Assembly (NCBI GenBank): GCA_034437795.1
Contig: DAOTTI010000156.1
Location: 1-23,241, forward strand
Reading direction: 5' to 3'
Length of the DNA: 23,241 bases
Origin: DAOTTI01 sp034437795
GTDB taxonomy: Bacteria > Chloroflexota > UBA11872 > UBA12225
Both the position numbers and the translations under genes were made by a program. Below are positions 6,632 to 14,176 of the stretch, piece by piece (the first letter of the stretch is position 1; each line of letters begins with the position of its first letter). The notes below the pieces were generated by a model. That model worked only from the letters and a program-made list of their open reading frames with translations, searched no databases and was not told the origin of the DNA.

Positions 6632-7318
6632 ATGCAGCTCTCCGTCGTCGTCATCACGTTGAATGAGGCGGCCATCATCGAGGGCTGCCTGCAGCGGCTG
6701 CATGACCTCGCGGCGGCGGACGGCGGGATGGAGCTCATCGTCGCCGATAGCGGTAGCACCGACGGGACGGCCGAGCGAGCGGCGCGCTACGCGCGGGTGG
6801 TGCAAGCGCCTCGCGGGCGCGCCGCCGGCTTGAACGCCGGAGCGGCCGCGGCGGCCGGCGACGTGCTGCTCTTCCTGCACGCGGATACTACCCTGCCGCC
6901 AGATGGCCCGGCCCTGATCCGGCGCGCACTGGCCGATCCGGAGGTGGTGGGCGGCCGGTTCCGCGTGGCGCTGGACAATCCGGCCCTGCCTTTTCGCATC
7001 GTCGCCGGCGCGATCAATCTGCGCGACCGCCTGCTGGGTGGGTTCACTGGAGACCAGGCGGTGTTCGTCCGGGCCGGCGTGTTCCGGCGCATGGGGGGCT
7101 ACGCCGACCTCCCGCTGATGGAGGACCTGGACTTCGGGGCTCGGCTGCGCCGCGAGGGGCGTGTCGTCCGCCTGCCGCGGGCGGTGGTCACGTCGGCCCG
7201 GCGCTGGGAGCGGCACGGCCTGGTCCGGACCATTCTGCTGATGTGGACGCTCCGTCTCTCGTACCTTTCCGGCGTACCGCCGCGCTACCTGTCCCCGTTC
7301 TATCGTGACGCCCGCTAG
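6632..7318 (+). CDS. Family 2 glycosyltransferase, TIGR04283-type
   Basis: GT-A fold glycosyltransferase, 228 residues from the ATG at 6632. Upstream codons in the same frame overlap the previous gene and lack homology. It opens MQLSVVVITLNEAAII, followed by LIVADSGSTDGT (nucleotide-binding Asp), LLFLHADT (the metal-binding Asp position), GDQAVFVR, LPLMEDLDFGARLRR (probable catalytic-base region) and the late TSARRWERHG. This combination is typical of the 'transferase 2, rSAM/selenodomain-associated' family, whose acceptor is generally unknown. That family is known to keep company with TVP38 proteins and rSAM enzymes. Here the TVP38 and flippase-like partners are present but no radical-SAM gene is. 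It is the last gene of the 3504-7318 run, and palindromic repeats follow. Confidence 0.92.
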   Translation: MQLSVVVITLNEAAIIEGCLQRLHDLAAADGGMELIVADSGSTDGTAERAARYARVVQAPRGRAAGLNAGAAAAAGDVLLFLHADTTLPPDGPALIRRALADPEVVGGRFRVALDNPALPFRIVAGAINLRDRLLGGFTGDQAVFVRAGVFRRMGGYADLPLMEDLDFGARLRREGRVVRLPRAVVTSARRWERHGLVRTILLMWTLRLSYLSGVPPRYLSPFYRDAR

Positions 7319-7353
7319 CCTGCATGGACTTCCTTCTCCCTTTGGACAGAGTT

Positions 7354-7374
7354 CCCTCTCCCAGAGGGAGAGGG
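7354..7374. repeat. Dispersed palindrome CCCTCTCCC-AGA-GGGAGAGGG
   Basis: Perfect 9-bp arms and a 3-base loop, followed by TGAGGGCTGCGCAACTG. It sits 36 bp after the glycosyltransferase stop codon and could form an RNA hairpin at the end of the operon, although no U-run follows. Confidence 0.85.
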
Positions 7375-7415
7375 TGAGGGCTGCGCAACTGATCTTTCTC
7401 CGCCAGTGCGAAGTT

Positions 7416-7436
7416 CCCTCTCCCAGAAGGAGAGGG
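7416..7436. repeat. Dispersed palindrome, variant copy
   Basis: CCCTCTCC with a CAGAA centre and GGAGAGGG, then TTAGGGTGAGGG. It is a near copy of 7354-7374, in the same orientation and about 62 bp downstream, so the two form a small tandem. Confidence 0.8.
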
Positions 7437-7704
7437 TTAGGGTGAGGGCACCGCTCGCTGGGAGAGGGCCAGGGCAGGGTGTGGCGCCGTACACTAAGTG
7501 GTGCATCCGCCCCGTTGGCAGCGCCTCGCGGTCTCCTGTGCAATGTGGCGGGAAGTGGCCGAAGTGGCCGGCTGCGCTCGCAAGGGTGCGATGGCCGTCT
7601 TCTGGCGCGTGGAGCAGGAGCCTAGCGTCTCCGCTCCGGTGGCCGCCCCCGAGGGGCGCCGGCGCGGGGCTCCGGCGTTCAAGTGCGTTGACCTGAGAAG
7701 CGAC

Positions 7705-7968
7705 ATGCCTCCCGCTGACCTGCCTGATCCGGCGTCGATCCGTGACTACCGGCTGCTGGAGCCGTACGTGCGCCGGACGGCGCGAGAGACCTGGCTGGAT
7801 CCAGACTGGCTGTGGAACTTCTGCAAGGGCATGCAGCAGGCCGGCCAGCCGACCGAGCGGATCGTGGAGGCGATGGAGCGCCAGCGCCTGGCCAACCGCC
7901 TCCCGCTTGGCAAGCGCCTCTTCCGCTGGTTTCACCTCAAGTTCGTCAGAGGCTACCGCGACTACTGA
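7705..7968 (+). CDS. Small protein of unknown function
   Basis: An 87-residue hydrophilic protein from the ATG at 7705 (MPPADLPDPASIRDYRLL). It is rich in Arg, Trp and Tyr, with a helix-prone centre (EPYVRRTARETW, LWNFCKGMQQAG) and a basic end (KLFRWFHLKF-like, closing RGYRDY). I recognise no family, catalytic motif, signal peptide or membrane helix. The frame stays open to a GTG at 7498. The upstream 69 codons look less protein-like and include a Gly/Arg/Pro stretch over very high GC, so the shorter form is preferred; the purine run GAGAAG before 7705 is a weak ribosome site. It stands alone after the repeat cluster and faces the convergent nucleoside hydrolase gene 318 bp away. Confidence 0.55.
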   Translation: MPPADLPDPASIRDYRLLEPYVRRTARETWLDPDWLWNFCKGMQQAGQPTERIVEAMERQRLANRLPLGKRLFRWFHLKFVRGYRDY

Positions 7969-8286
7969 TCACGGCCAGCGACGAGCCCTGTCTCCCTGTG
8001 GATGAGGGTGAGGGCTCCGCATACGAATGGTCCCGGCTGCCCCGTTCCCCACTGGGGAAGCGAGCCGATCGCCGGTCGTGAACCATCGGCCATCCCGCGG
8101 CGGGGCGCCAGCGATGGACGCAAGGGCTGCCTGTGGCCCAGAAACCCGGGCGAGAGCGGGGCATCACCCGGCTTGACCCCTGGTCTCAGACCGGAACAGC
8201 CCGAGCTCGGGACGCTGGTATGCGGGCGAGGCGCAGCCTTTCGCCCCCAGGCCGGACGGCCCTTGGGTGGGACGCCGGCATGCGGG
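7969..8286. other. Intergenic spacer between convergent genes; degenerate repeats
   Basis: About 318 bp with no gene seen. It holds a degenerate copy of the dispersed palindrome (about 7986-8020, ending GATGAGGGTGAGGGCTCCGC) and a perfect small palindrome TTCCCC-ACT-GGGGAA (8045-8059). An imperfect direct repeat, GGGACGCTGGTATGCGGGCG at about 8209 and GGGACGCCGGCATGCGGGTC at about 8270, ends at the 3' end of the nucleoside hydrolase gene. Hairpins here could terminate both converging transcripts. Confidence 0.6.
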
Positions 8287-9279
8287 TCAGGTGAGGCCCA
8301 GGCGCGCGCAGAACAGTTGCAGAAAGGCCTCGGTGTTCACGTCCACCGCCACCTCGCAGTTCGGCTCGGCGCGGGCCACACCCACGACGTCGTCGTGGTC
8401 GCCGCGGGCTTCCAGACGCTCCACGATCCCCGCCACGTTGGCTACGCTCTGGCCGGCCGTGAACCGCCCTTCCGTTTCGATCTCCACCCGCAGGCGCCGG
8501 CAGGTGAGCAGGTCGGGCTGGGCCAGGGCCGCCACCGCCAGCGGGTCGTGCAGCGGGCTCCCTTCCAGCCCCGCCGCCAGGTCGGCCTGGAGGTAGAAGG
8601 CGAGCAGGGCCGCAGCCAGGCGGGCCACTGCCCCGGCGTCGGTGGGCAGGCGGCGGCAGACCAGGTCGTAGCGGCGCGCCTCGAACAGGGCCTTGAGAGT
8701 GACATCCAGCCCGACCATGGTCAGATTGGCGCCAGACGCGAAGACGATGGCCGCCGCGTCGGGATCGTTGTAGAAGTTGGCTTCGGCGGCCGGCGTGACG
8801 TTCCCCGCCACGGTGGCGGCGCCGCCCATCACCACCAGCCGGCGCAGGCGCCTGGGAAATGAGGCGTCCAGCCGGCACGCCAGCGCCACGTTAGTGAGAG
8901 GCGCGGTCGCCACCAGGTTCAGTTCCCCAGCGTACTCGCGTGCCAGCCGGCACAGGAACACGGCCGCCGGTTCGCCGACCGGCTCTGATTGCGGTGGTGG
9001 CAACGGCACGCCCCCCACGCCGTCCGCGCCGTGGAAGAACGTGGCCGTGGTCAGCCGGCGGCGCAGCGGCGCGGATGCCCCCACGGCGACGGGCACCGCG
9101 CCGGCGCTTGCAGCCGCGAGCACGCCCAGCGTGTTTCGCACTACCTGGTCAAGCGTGACGTTGCCCGCCACGCAGGTGACGCCGGCCACCGCCAGCTCCG
9201 GCGAGCGCAGCGCCAGGAGCAAGGCCAGGGCATCGTCGATGCCGGTATCCACGTCCAGCACCACGGGGAGCCTGGTCAT
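8287..9279 (-). CDS. Nucleoside hydrolase (inosine-uridine preferring, IUNH family)
   Basis: Hydrolyses the N-glycosidic bond of ribonucleosides to free base and ribose (salvage), 330 residues from the ATG at 9279, which follows GGAGG. The calcium-binding N-terminus is DVDTGIDDALAL (9-20), with Thr where many members have Pro. Other family features are HGADG (83-87), VATAPLTN (123-130), a NVTPAAEANFYNDPDAA block (160-176) and the C-terminal SPLHDPLAV (His244, Asp245) that completes the metal and ribose site. Length and motif order fit an intact enzyme. Base specificity cannot be read from the sequence. A TATACT -10-like box lies on the minus strand at 9300-9305. The gene diverges from the truncated binding-protein gene at 9318, and no transporter or kinase for nucleosides is adjacent. 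Confidence 0.92.
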   Translation of the reverse strand: MTRLPVVLDVDTGIDDALALLLALRSPELAVAGVTCVAGNVTLDQVVRNTLGVLAAASAGAVPVAVGASAPLRRRLTTATFFHGADGVGGVPLPPPQSEPVGEPAAVFLCRLAREYAGELNLVATAPLTNVALACRLDASFPRRLRRLVVMGGAATVAGNVTPAAEANFYNDPDAAAIVFASGANLTMVGLDVTLKALFEARRYDLVCRRLPTDAGAVARLAAALLAFYLQADLAAGLEGSPLHDPLAVAALAQPDLLTCRRLRVEIETEGRFTAGQSVANVAGIVERLEARGDHDDVVGVARAEPNCEVAVDVNTEAFLQLFCARLGLT

Positions 9280-9299
9280 GGCGCCTCCACGGGGACGGT

Positions 9300-9305
9300 A
9301 GTATA
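9300..9305 (-). promoter_or_regulatory. -10-like box of the nucleoside hydrolase gene
   Basis: TATACT on the minus strand, 20 bases before the ATG at 9279 with GGAGG between them. No recognisable -35 is seen 16-18 bases upstream, so the assignment is tentative. Confidence 0.35.
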
Positions 9306-9317
9306 CGTCCACGGGAG

Positions 9318-9929
9318 ATGGTCCTGCTTCGCCTGGACGAGGCCGTTGGCGCGCCGCCGGTCGGGCGTCCGAGCGGCGATCCGTGGAACCTGGCCGACGA
9401 GCGGGCGCGACGCGCGCGGCTGCTGGCCCTGCGCATGCATGTGGCGCGCTACCTCTTCCGGACCGGCGCCTCGCGGCCTCGGGTGGCGGTGCTCGAGCTA
9501 GGCGCGCCGCCACGCGCGCTCGGGGGCTGGGTGCCAGACATGGTCGACGCCGCCGGCGGGATCCCCGCGCTGGCGGCCCCCGGCGCGGAGCACCAGGCGG
9601 TGGCGGCCACGGCGGTCGCGGCCGCCGAGCCGCAGGTGCTCCTGCTCGGCCGGAGCGGCGTCGCGCCGGCGGACCTGAGCCGCGAAGCGCGGCTGCTGGT
9701 GGGCACCCCGCCGTGGGAGCGGCTCCCCGCGGTGGCCGCGGGCCAGGTCTGGCTCATCTCGCTTGATCCGTACTTCGTGCGCCCTGGCCCGGCGCTGGTG
9801 GAGGGGGTAGAGGTGCTCATTCGCATCCTCCATCCGGCGGCGCTCGCCACCGCTGCGCCGGCGCCGGCTCCGGACCGCGCGCTCCGTCTTGCCGGCGTCC
9901 TTGACCGCGCGGCCAGGCTGGATGCTTGA
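9318..9929 (+). CDS. C-terminal part of a cobalamin-type (BtuF-like) periplasmic binding protein; probably a remnant
   Basis: 203 residues that match only the second lobe of class III binding proteins. They include PRVAVLELGAPPRALGGWVP, then DMVDAAGGIPAL, PQVLLLGRSG, PPWERLPAVAAGQVWLI and YFVRPGPALVEGVEVLI, the usual closing features of BtuF-like proteins. The first lobe (RIVSLxPSxTE and following) is missing. There is no signal peptide, and the space upstream is occupied by the oppositely oriented nucleoside hydrolase 38 bp away. The ATG is immediately preceded by GGGAG with no spacing, a poor ribosome site. No BtuC or BtuD genes are nearby. An N-terminally truncated pseudogene is the likeliest reading. 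A repurposed cytoplasmic single-lobe protein is possible because the frame remains open throughout. Confidence 0.7.
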   Translation: MVLLRLDEAVGAPPVGRPSGDPWNLADERARRARLLALRMHVARYLFRTGASRPRVAVLELGAPPRALGGWVPDMVDAAGGIPALAAPGAEHQAVAATAVAAAEPQVLLLGRSGVAPADLSREARLLVGTPPWERLPAVAAGQVWLISLDPYFVRPGPALVEGVEVLIRILHPAALATAAPAPAPDRALRLAGVLDRAARLDA

Positions 9930-9944
9930 CCGCGCGCCACGGCG

Positions 9945-10682
9945 CTACGGCGCCTTCTTGAGTTCCTCGATCTCGCGGTCCAGGCGGCCGAGCTCTTCGT
10001 ACTGCTCGTTGCTGAGCTTGTAGCAGCGGTCGACGTAGAGCTCGGCAAGGCGACGTCCCGTCTGGCCCGGGCGCTGTGCGGCCTCCAGAAACTCATCGAT
10101 CCGGTACTTCTCGGGGAGCAGCCGCCCGAGCCGGCGGATCTGGGCCGCCGTTGTGCGCGTCAGGTGCTGGTCACCGCCTTCCACGGCGTACCGCAGCTGC
10201 CCCGTCAGCTTGGCCAGCTCGCCGATCCGCTCCTTCTCGTCCATCAGCATCCAGCGGAGCACGTCCTCATCGGGGACCGGCTCCTCGACCGGCTCGCGGG
10301 GGAGCCGCTCCAGCGCCTGCTTGTACCGGACGGCGTACTGCTGCGAGATCTCGTGCGTCGCCAGCATCAGGCGCTCAGGGTCAGGCTCGATGGTGCCGCC
10401 GTCGAGCAGGTCGTCCCCGCGGTATTCGGCCAGCCGGCGCACGGCGTCCACCCCTTCCGTGACCTCAGGGATAGGCGGCAGGGCCGTGGCTGTCACGGCG
10501 GCCATGGCCGGCGGCAGGCGGGGGGCAAAGGCAGGCGGCACGTACTTTGCGGGATTGAAGGCGATCGGCATCACGACGACGTAGGTCGCCAGGATCTCAT
10601 CACGGTTCTCGGCGTTACGGAAGTAGAGCAGCGCGTGCCCCTTCGGCCGGTCAGGGTCGCCGAGCTCAAACGTGACTGCCAT
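9945..10682 (-). CDS. Conserved-looking hydrophilic protein of unknown function
   Basis: 245 residues, beginning MAVTFELGDPDRPKGHALLY. There is no signal peptide and no membrane helix. Residues about 1-55 contain a beta-strand-like segment (HALLYFRNAE, ILATYVVVMPIAF, KYVPPAF) and the rest is charged and helical. The final ~30 residues (YKLSNEQYEELGRLDREIEE) look like a short coiled coil. I know similar 'FELGDPDxPKGHALLYF' proteins only as uncharacterised entries in Chloroflexota. The start ATG at 10682 has CCAGGAC before it and a TAGAAT box 11 bases upstream. It diverges from the YqeY-family gene with a 40-bp spacer, which may hint at shared expression, and converges on 9318-9929 with a 15-bp gap. 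Confidence 0.75.
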   Translation of the reverse strand: MAVTFELGDPDRPKGHALLYFRNAENRDEILATYVVVMPIAFNPAKYVPPAFAPRLPPAMAAVTATALPPIPEVTEGVDAVRRLAEYRGDDLLDGGTIEPDPERLMLATHEISQQYAVRYKQALERLPREPVEEPVPDEDVLRWMLMDEKERIGELAKLTGQLRYAVEGGDQHLTRTTAAQIRRLGRLLPEKYRIDEFLEAAQRPGQTGRRLAELYVDRCYKLSNEQYEELGRLDREIEELKKAP

Positions 10683-10722
10683 GTCCTGGTGCTATTCTAA
10701 ACGCAAGCCAGGTGCATCGGAG

Positions 10723-11187
10723 ATGGCACAAACCGGGTTGAAAGAGCGGCTGGAGGCCGACCTGAAGGAGGCGATGCGGGCGCGCGACGAGCGACGCGTG
10801 TCCGCCATCCGCATGCTGCGTGCCGCGATCGGCAATTACGAGATCGCCCGCACTGACCGGAAGCACCCGCAGTACGGGCAGCCGGTGACCGAGCAGGACC
10901 TGATCGGGGTGCTGCAGAAGGAGCTCAGCCAGCGTCGCGAGGCGCTGGAGTTTGCGGAGAAGGCGAACCGGCCGGAGCTAGCGGAGAAGGAGCGCGCCGA
11001 GATCGCTATTCTGGAGTCCTATCTGCCCCGGCAGCTCAGCCGTGACGAGATACGGGCTGAGGTGGAGGCGCTCGTCGCGGAGCACGGGCGGGACTTCCGG
11101 AAGGTGATGCCCGTGGCCGCGCAGCGCCTGCGGGGCCGCGCCGACGGCCGCGTGGTGAACGAGGTGGTGCGCGAGCTGACGGCGTAG
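10723..11187 (+). CDS. GatB/YqeY domain-containing protein
   Basis: 154-residue member of the YqeY family, which resembles the C-terminal tRNA-binding tail domain of the amidotransferase subunit GatB. It opens LKERLEADLKEAMRARDERR, then AIRMLRAAIGNYEIAR, KELSQRREALEFAEKANRPE, ILESYLPRQLS and the closing RGRADGRVVNEVVRELTA. Length and motif order match the family, whose cellular role is still poorly defined (tRNA-related binding is assumed). The ATG at 10723 has GGAG abutting it, a poor spacing. In-frame codons before it belong to the divergent-promoter region and lack homology. A TATTCT box (10693-10698) could be its -10. A degenerate palindrome at about 11257-11290 separates it from the convergent M16 genes. 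Confidence 0.92.
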   Translation: MAQTGLKERLEADLKEAMRARDERRVSAIRMLRAAIGNYEIARTDRKHPQYGQPVTEQDLIGVLQKELSQRREALEFAEKANRPELAEKERAEIAILESYLPRQLSRDEIRAEVEALVAEHGRDFRKVMPVAAQRLRGRADGRVVNEVVRELTA

Positions 11188-11254
11188 TACGTCAAGCGTA
11201 ATGCGTAATCCGTAACTGCTGGTCGCACGCTTGACCCGGATCAGTCACGAGCGG

Positions 11255-11292
11255 CGCCCTCACCCTGGCCTTCTCGCTTAGGGAGAGGGGAT
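11255..11292. repeat. Degenerate dispersed palindrome, inverted orientation
   Basis: Reading on the minus strand it gives CCCCTCTCCC, an intervening TAAGCGAGAAGG, then CCAGGGTGAGGG. This is the same family as 3322, 7354 and 7416 but in the opposite orientation and with a broken second arm. It lies between the ends of two convergent transcription units. Confidence 0.65.
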
Positions 11293-11333
11293 TGTCCCAG
11301 GGGGAGCGGATCGCTGGCGAGGAAGGATGCGGG

Positions 11334-12638
11334 CTAGCGGCGGGGTGGCCCGGCGATGACGCGGACGGCGTCTTCCAGGCGCGGGATGTACCTGGCCGCG
11401 GCGGCACTGACCTGGTCCCGCGTCAGGCCGGTGACGATCTGCGGGTAGCGCTCGATGTAATCCAGGCCCAGGTCGAAGAGGTGGATGTCCTGGATGATGC
11501 CGGCAATGCCGTCGTTCGTCTCCAGGCGCAGGACGAGCGAGCCGATGCTGTAGCGCTGCCCGCGCACTAGCTCGTCCTCGGTGATCCCTTCCTCACGGAT
11601 GCGCTTGAGCTCGTCGCCGATTGCCGCCAGGGCGCGATCGACGTTGACCGGATTGACGCCGGCCCGCACGCACCAGGGCCCAGCGCCCAGGCTGGCGTCC
11701 AGCTCGCTGTGGACGCCGTAGGCCAGCCCCTGCGTCTCACGGACCGTCTCGCCGAGCCGCCCCATCATCGCCAGCCGACCCAGGATCATGTTGGCCATGG
11801 CCAGGGCATAGTAGTCGGGATCGCGGCGCCGGATGCCGGGGCAGCCGACGACCAGGTCGCTCTGCGCCTTGCCCTCCAGGGCCACCTCCAACTGCTGCGG
11901 CGGGGGCGACGGCGGGCGCCCCAGGTCAGGTAGGGGCGGCGAGGCGCCGGCCCATCCGCCCAGGGCGTCCTCCAGGCGGCGCACCACGTCGTCGAACTCC
12001 ACGTCGCCGACCACGACGCAGTAGGCCCCGCCGGGGCCGTAGGTTGTAGCGTGGAAGGCAGCCAGGTGCTCGTGGGTGAGGCGCGCCACCGTCTCCTGGT
12101 AGCCGTGGGAGCGGAGCCGATAGGGGTGGCCGGGTGGGTATAGGAGCTCACGGAAGTGGCGGTCCGCCACGGCGGCCGTATCGTCGTCGGCCTGGCGCAG
12201 GCCAGTGAGCACCTGGCCGCGCAGCTGGGCGATCTCCGGCTCCGGAAAGGTGGGGTACTGCACCACGTCGGCGATCAGGTCGATGGCCAGGCCCAGGTCT
12301 TCCGGCAGGCAGCGGGCGGAAACGGTGGACGTGTGCCGGCCAGCGCCGGAGCCGAAGCCCATGCCGCAGGCGTCGACGGTCTCATTGATCTCGGCAAAGG
12401 TGCGCCGGCGGGTGCCGCGGGTGAGCCCCGACGCTGTCAGGGCCGCCAGGCCGGCCGTCTCCGGCGCATCGAGCACGGGGGCGGCGCGCAGGCTGAGCCG
12501 GATGACCACGCTCGGATGGGTGTGGTTCTCGGCGCCCAGCACGACGATCCCGTTGGAGAGCACGGCGCGCTGGATGGTCAGCCTCCCCCGCCTACGAGAG
12601 GCCGCGGCCGGCGTGGTGGCCTCGACCGGCGCCGTCAT
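11334..12638 (-). CDS. M16-family peptidase-like protein lacking the zinc motif (probable partner subunit)
   Basis: 434 residues from the ATG at 12638, which overlaps the stop codon of the upstream M16 gene (ATGA). It has two insulinase-type halves: an N-terminal half with VLSNGIVVLGAENHTHPSVV and LPEDLGLAIDLIADVV, and a C-terminal half with a Gly/Met-rich core (MANMILGRLAMMGRLG), then LGETVRETQGLAYGVHSEL, the usual M16 C-domain helix-turn. Where the catalytic HxxEH should stand, it reads AGLAALTASGLTRGT, so zinc binding is lost. This fits the non-catalytic half of bacterial two-subunit M16 peptidases, which contributes the Arg/Tyr pair that holds the substrate. It is translationally coupled to its catalytic partner. 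No signal peptide is visible. Confidence 0.9.
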   Translation of the reverse strand: MTAPVEATTPAAASRRRGRLTIQRAVLSNGIVVLGAENHTHPSVVIRLSLRAAPVLDAPETAGLAALTASGLTRGTRRRTFAEINETVDACGMGFGSGAGRHTSTVSARCLPEDLGLAIDLIADVVQYPTFPEPEIAQLRGQVLTGLRQADDDTAAVADRHFRELLYPPGHPYRLRSHGYQETVARLTHEHLAAFHATTYGPGGAYCVVVGDVEFDDVVRRLEDALGGWAGASPPLPDLGRPPSPPPQQLEVALEGKAQSDLVVGCPGIRRRDPDYYALAMANMILGRLAMMGRLGETVRETQGLAYGVHSELDASLGAGPWCVRAGVNPVNVDRALAAIGDELKRIREEGITEDELVRGQRYSIGSLVLRLETNDGIAGIIQDIHLFDLGLDYIERYPQIVTGLTRDQVSAAAARYIPRLEDAVRVIAGPPRR

Positions 12639-14002
12639 CGGATCGGACCCCCCCAGGATACGGTAGCTTCCGGCCACGGCTGGCCGGCTGGCACGGCGCG
12701 CGCGGCGGGCTCCGCCACGGCGCGGCCTGCCCGGGTGCCGGCGCCGGCCTGGCGCGGCGGGGCATTCACGGGCACGAACCAGCCGACCGTCCGGTTCTGG
12801 GGAGTGAGGTAGGTGGCGGTGACGCGCACCACGTCGTCGGAGGTGACCTGCGCCAGCCGGTCGACGTACTGCTCGTAGGCGCGCCAGGTGTGGGCGATCT
12901 CGTACCAACCCAGGTAGCGCGCCTGATTGGTCACGCCTTCGGTGCTAAAGAGATGGCCGGCGCGGAGCTGGCGCTGGACCTTGGCCAGCTCGGCCTCAGG
13001 GATGCCGTCCGACACGATACGCTGCACCTCGGTGTATGTCACGTCCTCGATCTTCTCCAGGGCCACGCCCGGGCGCGCGGTGGCGCTGATGCGGAAGAGA
13101 TACGGGTCGCGGGTGAGGGCGCCGCCGGCGCCGACCGAGCTAGCGAGGCCGGTCACGATCAGGGCCTTGTACAGCCGTGACGATCGCCCTGCTTGCAGGA
13201 CCGCTCCCAGCACCCACAGCGGCAGCGTGTCGGGGTGGCCGGCCCCCGGCACGTGGTAGGCGATGGTCAGCTGCGGTACGGGGCCGGGGCGCCGCACCGT
13301 CACGCGGCGCTCCCCTTCCTGCTCCGGCTCGACGATCGGTACGGCCGGCGGGACGCGCCGGCGCTTGATGGTGCCGAACTCCTGCTGGATGAGGTCCAGC
13401 AGCTCGTCGGTCACGAAGTCGCCCACGGCCACGGCCACAGCGTTGTTGGGGGCATAGTAGCGCCGGTAGTGGTGCCACAGGTCCTGGCGGGTGATGCGCC
13501 TGAGATCGGACTTGAACCCCACCACCGGCTGGCCATAGGGGTGGAGCTTAAAGGCCGCGGCCGTCACCTCCTCGCTGAGGTAAAAGCCGGGGTGGTTCTC
13601 GTTCCCCTCCCGCTCCGAGATGATGACGCCCCGCTCGCTGTCCACCTCCTGGGGATCAAAGCGTGCGTTGGCCATGCGGTCGGCCTCAAGCTGGATGGCC
13701 AGGCCGATGTGCTCGCTGGGCATCGTCTCCCAGTACACGGTGTAGTCCAGGTAGGTGGCGCCGTTCCGCACGCCGCCGTGCATCGCCACCAGCTTATCGG
13801 CCACGCCCTTGGGGAAGCGATCGGTGCCCTTAAAGACCATGTGCTCGGTCCAGTGGCTGATGCCCGTGATCCCGGGCACTTCGTTCCGGCTGCCGACCCG
13901 ATACCAGACGAAGAAGCTGGCCACGGGGGCGATGTGCACCTCGCGGGTGAGGACGAGCAGGCCGTTGGCGAGCCGGTGTTCCTTCGTCTCTGGCGCATTC
14001 AT
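12635..14002 (-). CDS. M16-family zinc metallopeptidase (catalytic subunit)
   Basis: Insulinase/processing-peptidase-type protease, 455 residues from the ATG at 14002. The inverted zinc motif is HWTEH (His50, Glu53, His54), with Trp in place of the common Phe/Leu, and the distal zinc-ligand glutamate lies in VIISEREGNENHP (about Glu130). The C-terminal domain has VLGAVLQAGRSSRLYKAL and GHLFSTEGVTNQARYL. The last ~45 residues are a Pro/Ala-rich tail. A TTG seven codons upstream is an alternative start, but the ATG is preferred. A CATACT box 11 bases before it may be a -10 element. The gene overlaps the following inactive M16 gene by four bases, so the two probably form a heterodimer. It diverges from the DUF1800 gene across 174 bp. 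Confidence 0.93.
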   Translation of the reverse strand: MNAPETKEHRLANGLLVLTREVHIAPVASFFVWYRVGSRNEVPGITGISHWTEHMVFKGTDRFPKGVADKLVAMHGGVRNGATYLDYTVYWETMPSEHIGLAIQLEADRMANARFDPQEVDSERGVIISEREGNENHPGFYLSEEVTAAAFKLHPYGQPVVGFKSDLRRITRQDLWHHYRRYYAPNNAVAVAVGDFVTDELLDLIQQEFGTIKRRRVPPAVPIVEPEQEGERRVTVRRPGPVPQLTIAYHVPGAGHPDTLPLWVLGAVLQAGRSSRLYKALIVTGLASSVGAGGALTRDPYLFRISATARPGVALEKIEDVTYTEVQRIVSDGIPEAELAKVQRQLRAGHLFSTEGVTNQARYLGWYEIAHTWRAYEQYVDRLAQVTSDDVVRVTATYLTPQNRTVGWFVPVNAPPRQAGAGTRAGRAVAEPAARAVPAGQPWPEATVSWGGPIR

Positions 14003-14176
14003 AGCCTGCAGCGAGTATGCCAAAGCTTAACTGGGACTTAACCATCGGGCGCCCGCGGGCGACGTTACATCAGGTGGGGACGGCCGATCTTAACCCCTGC
14101 CTAACCGGCGCGCAGTAGCCTTATGGCGTGGGCTGAAACGGCGCCGGAAGCGACCGCGTGATGTAAGGTATCCAGT

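Noticed and set aside
7490..7500. Third copy of the sulfurtransferase operator (CACTAAGTG)
   Set aside because: Only the CACTAAG part is shared; there is no TTGACG at the right distance and no TCGAC centre.
7498..7704. Longer version of the small gene ending at 7968
   Set aside because: The added 69 codons show no protein-like pattern and include a high-GC Gly/Arg/Pro run; kept only as an alternative.
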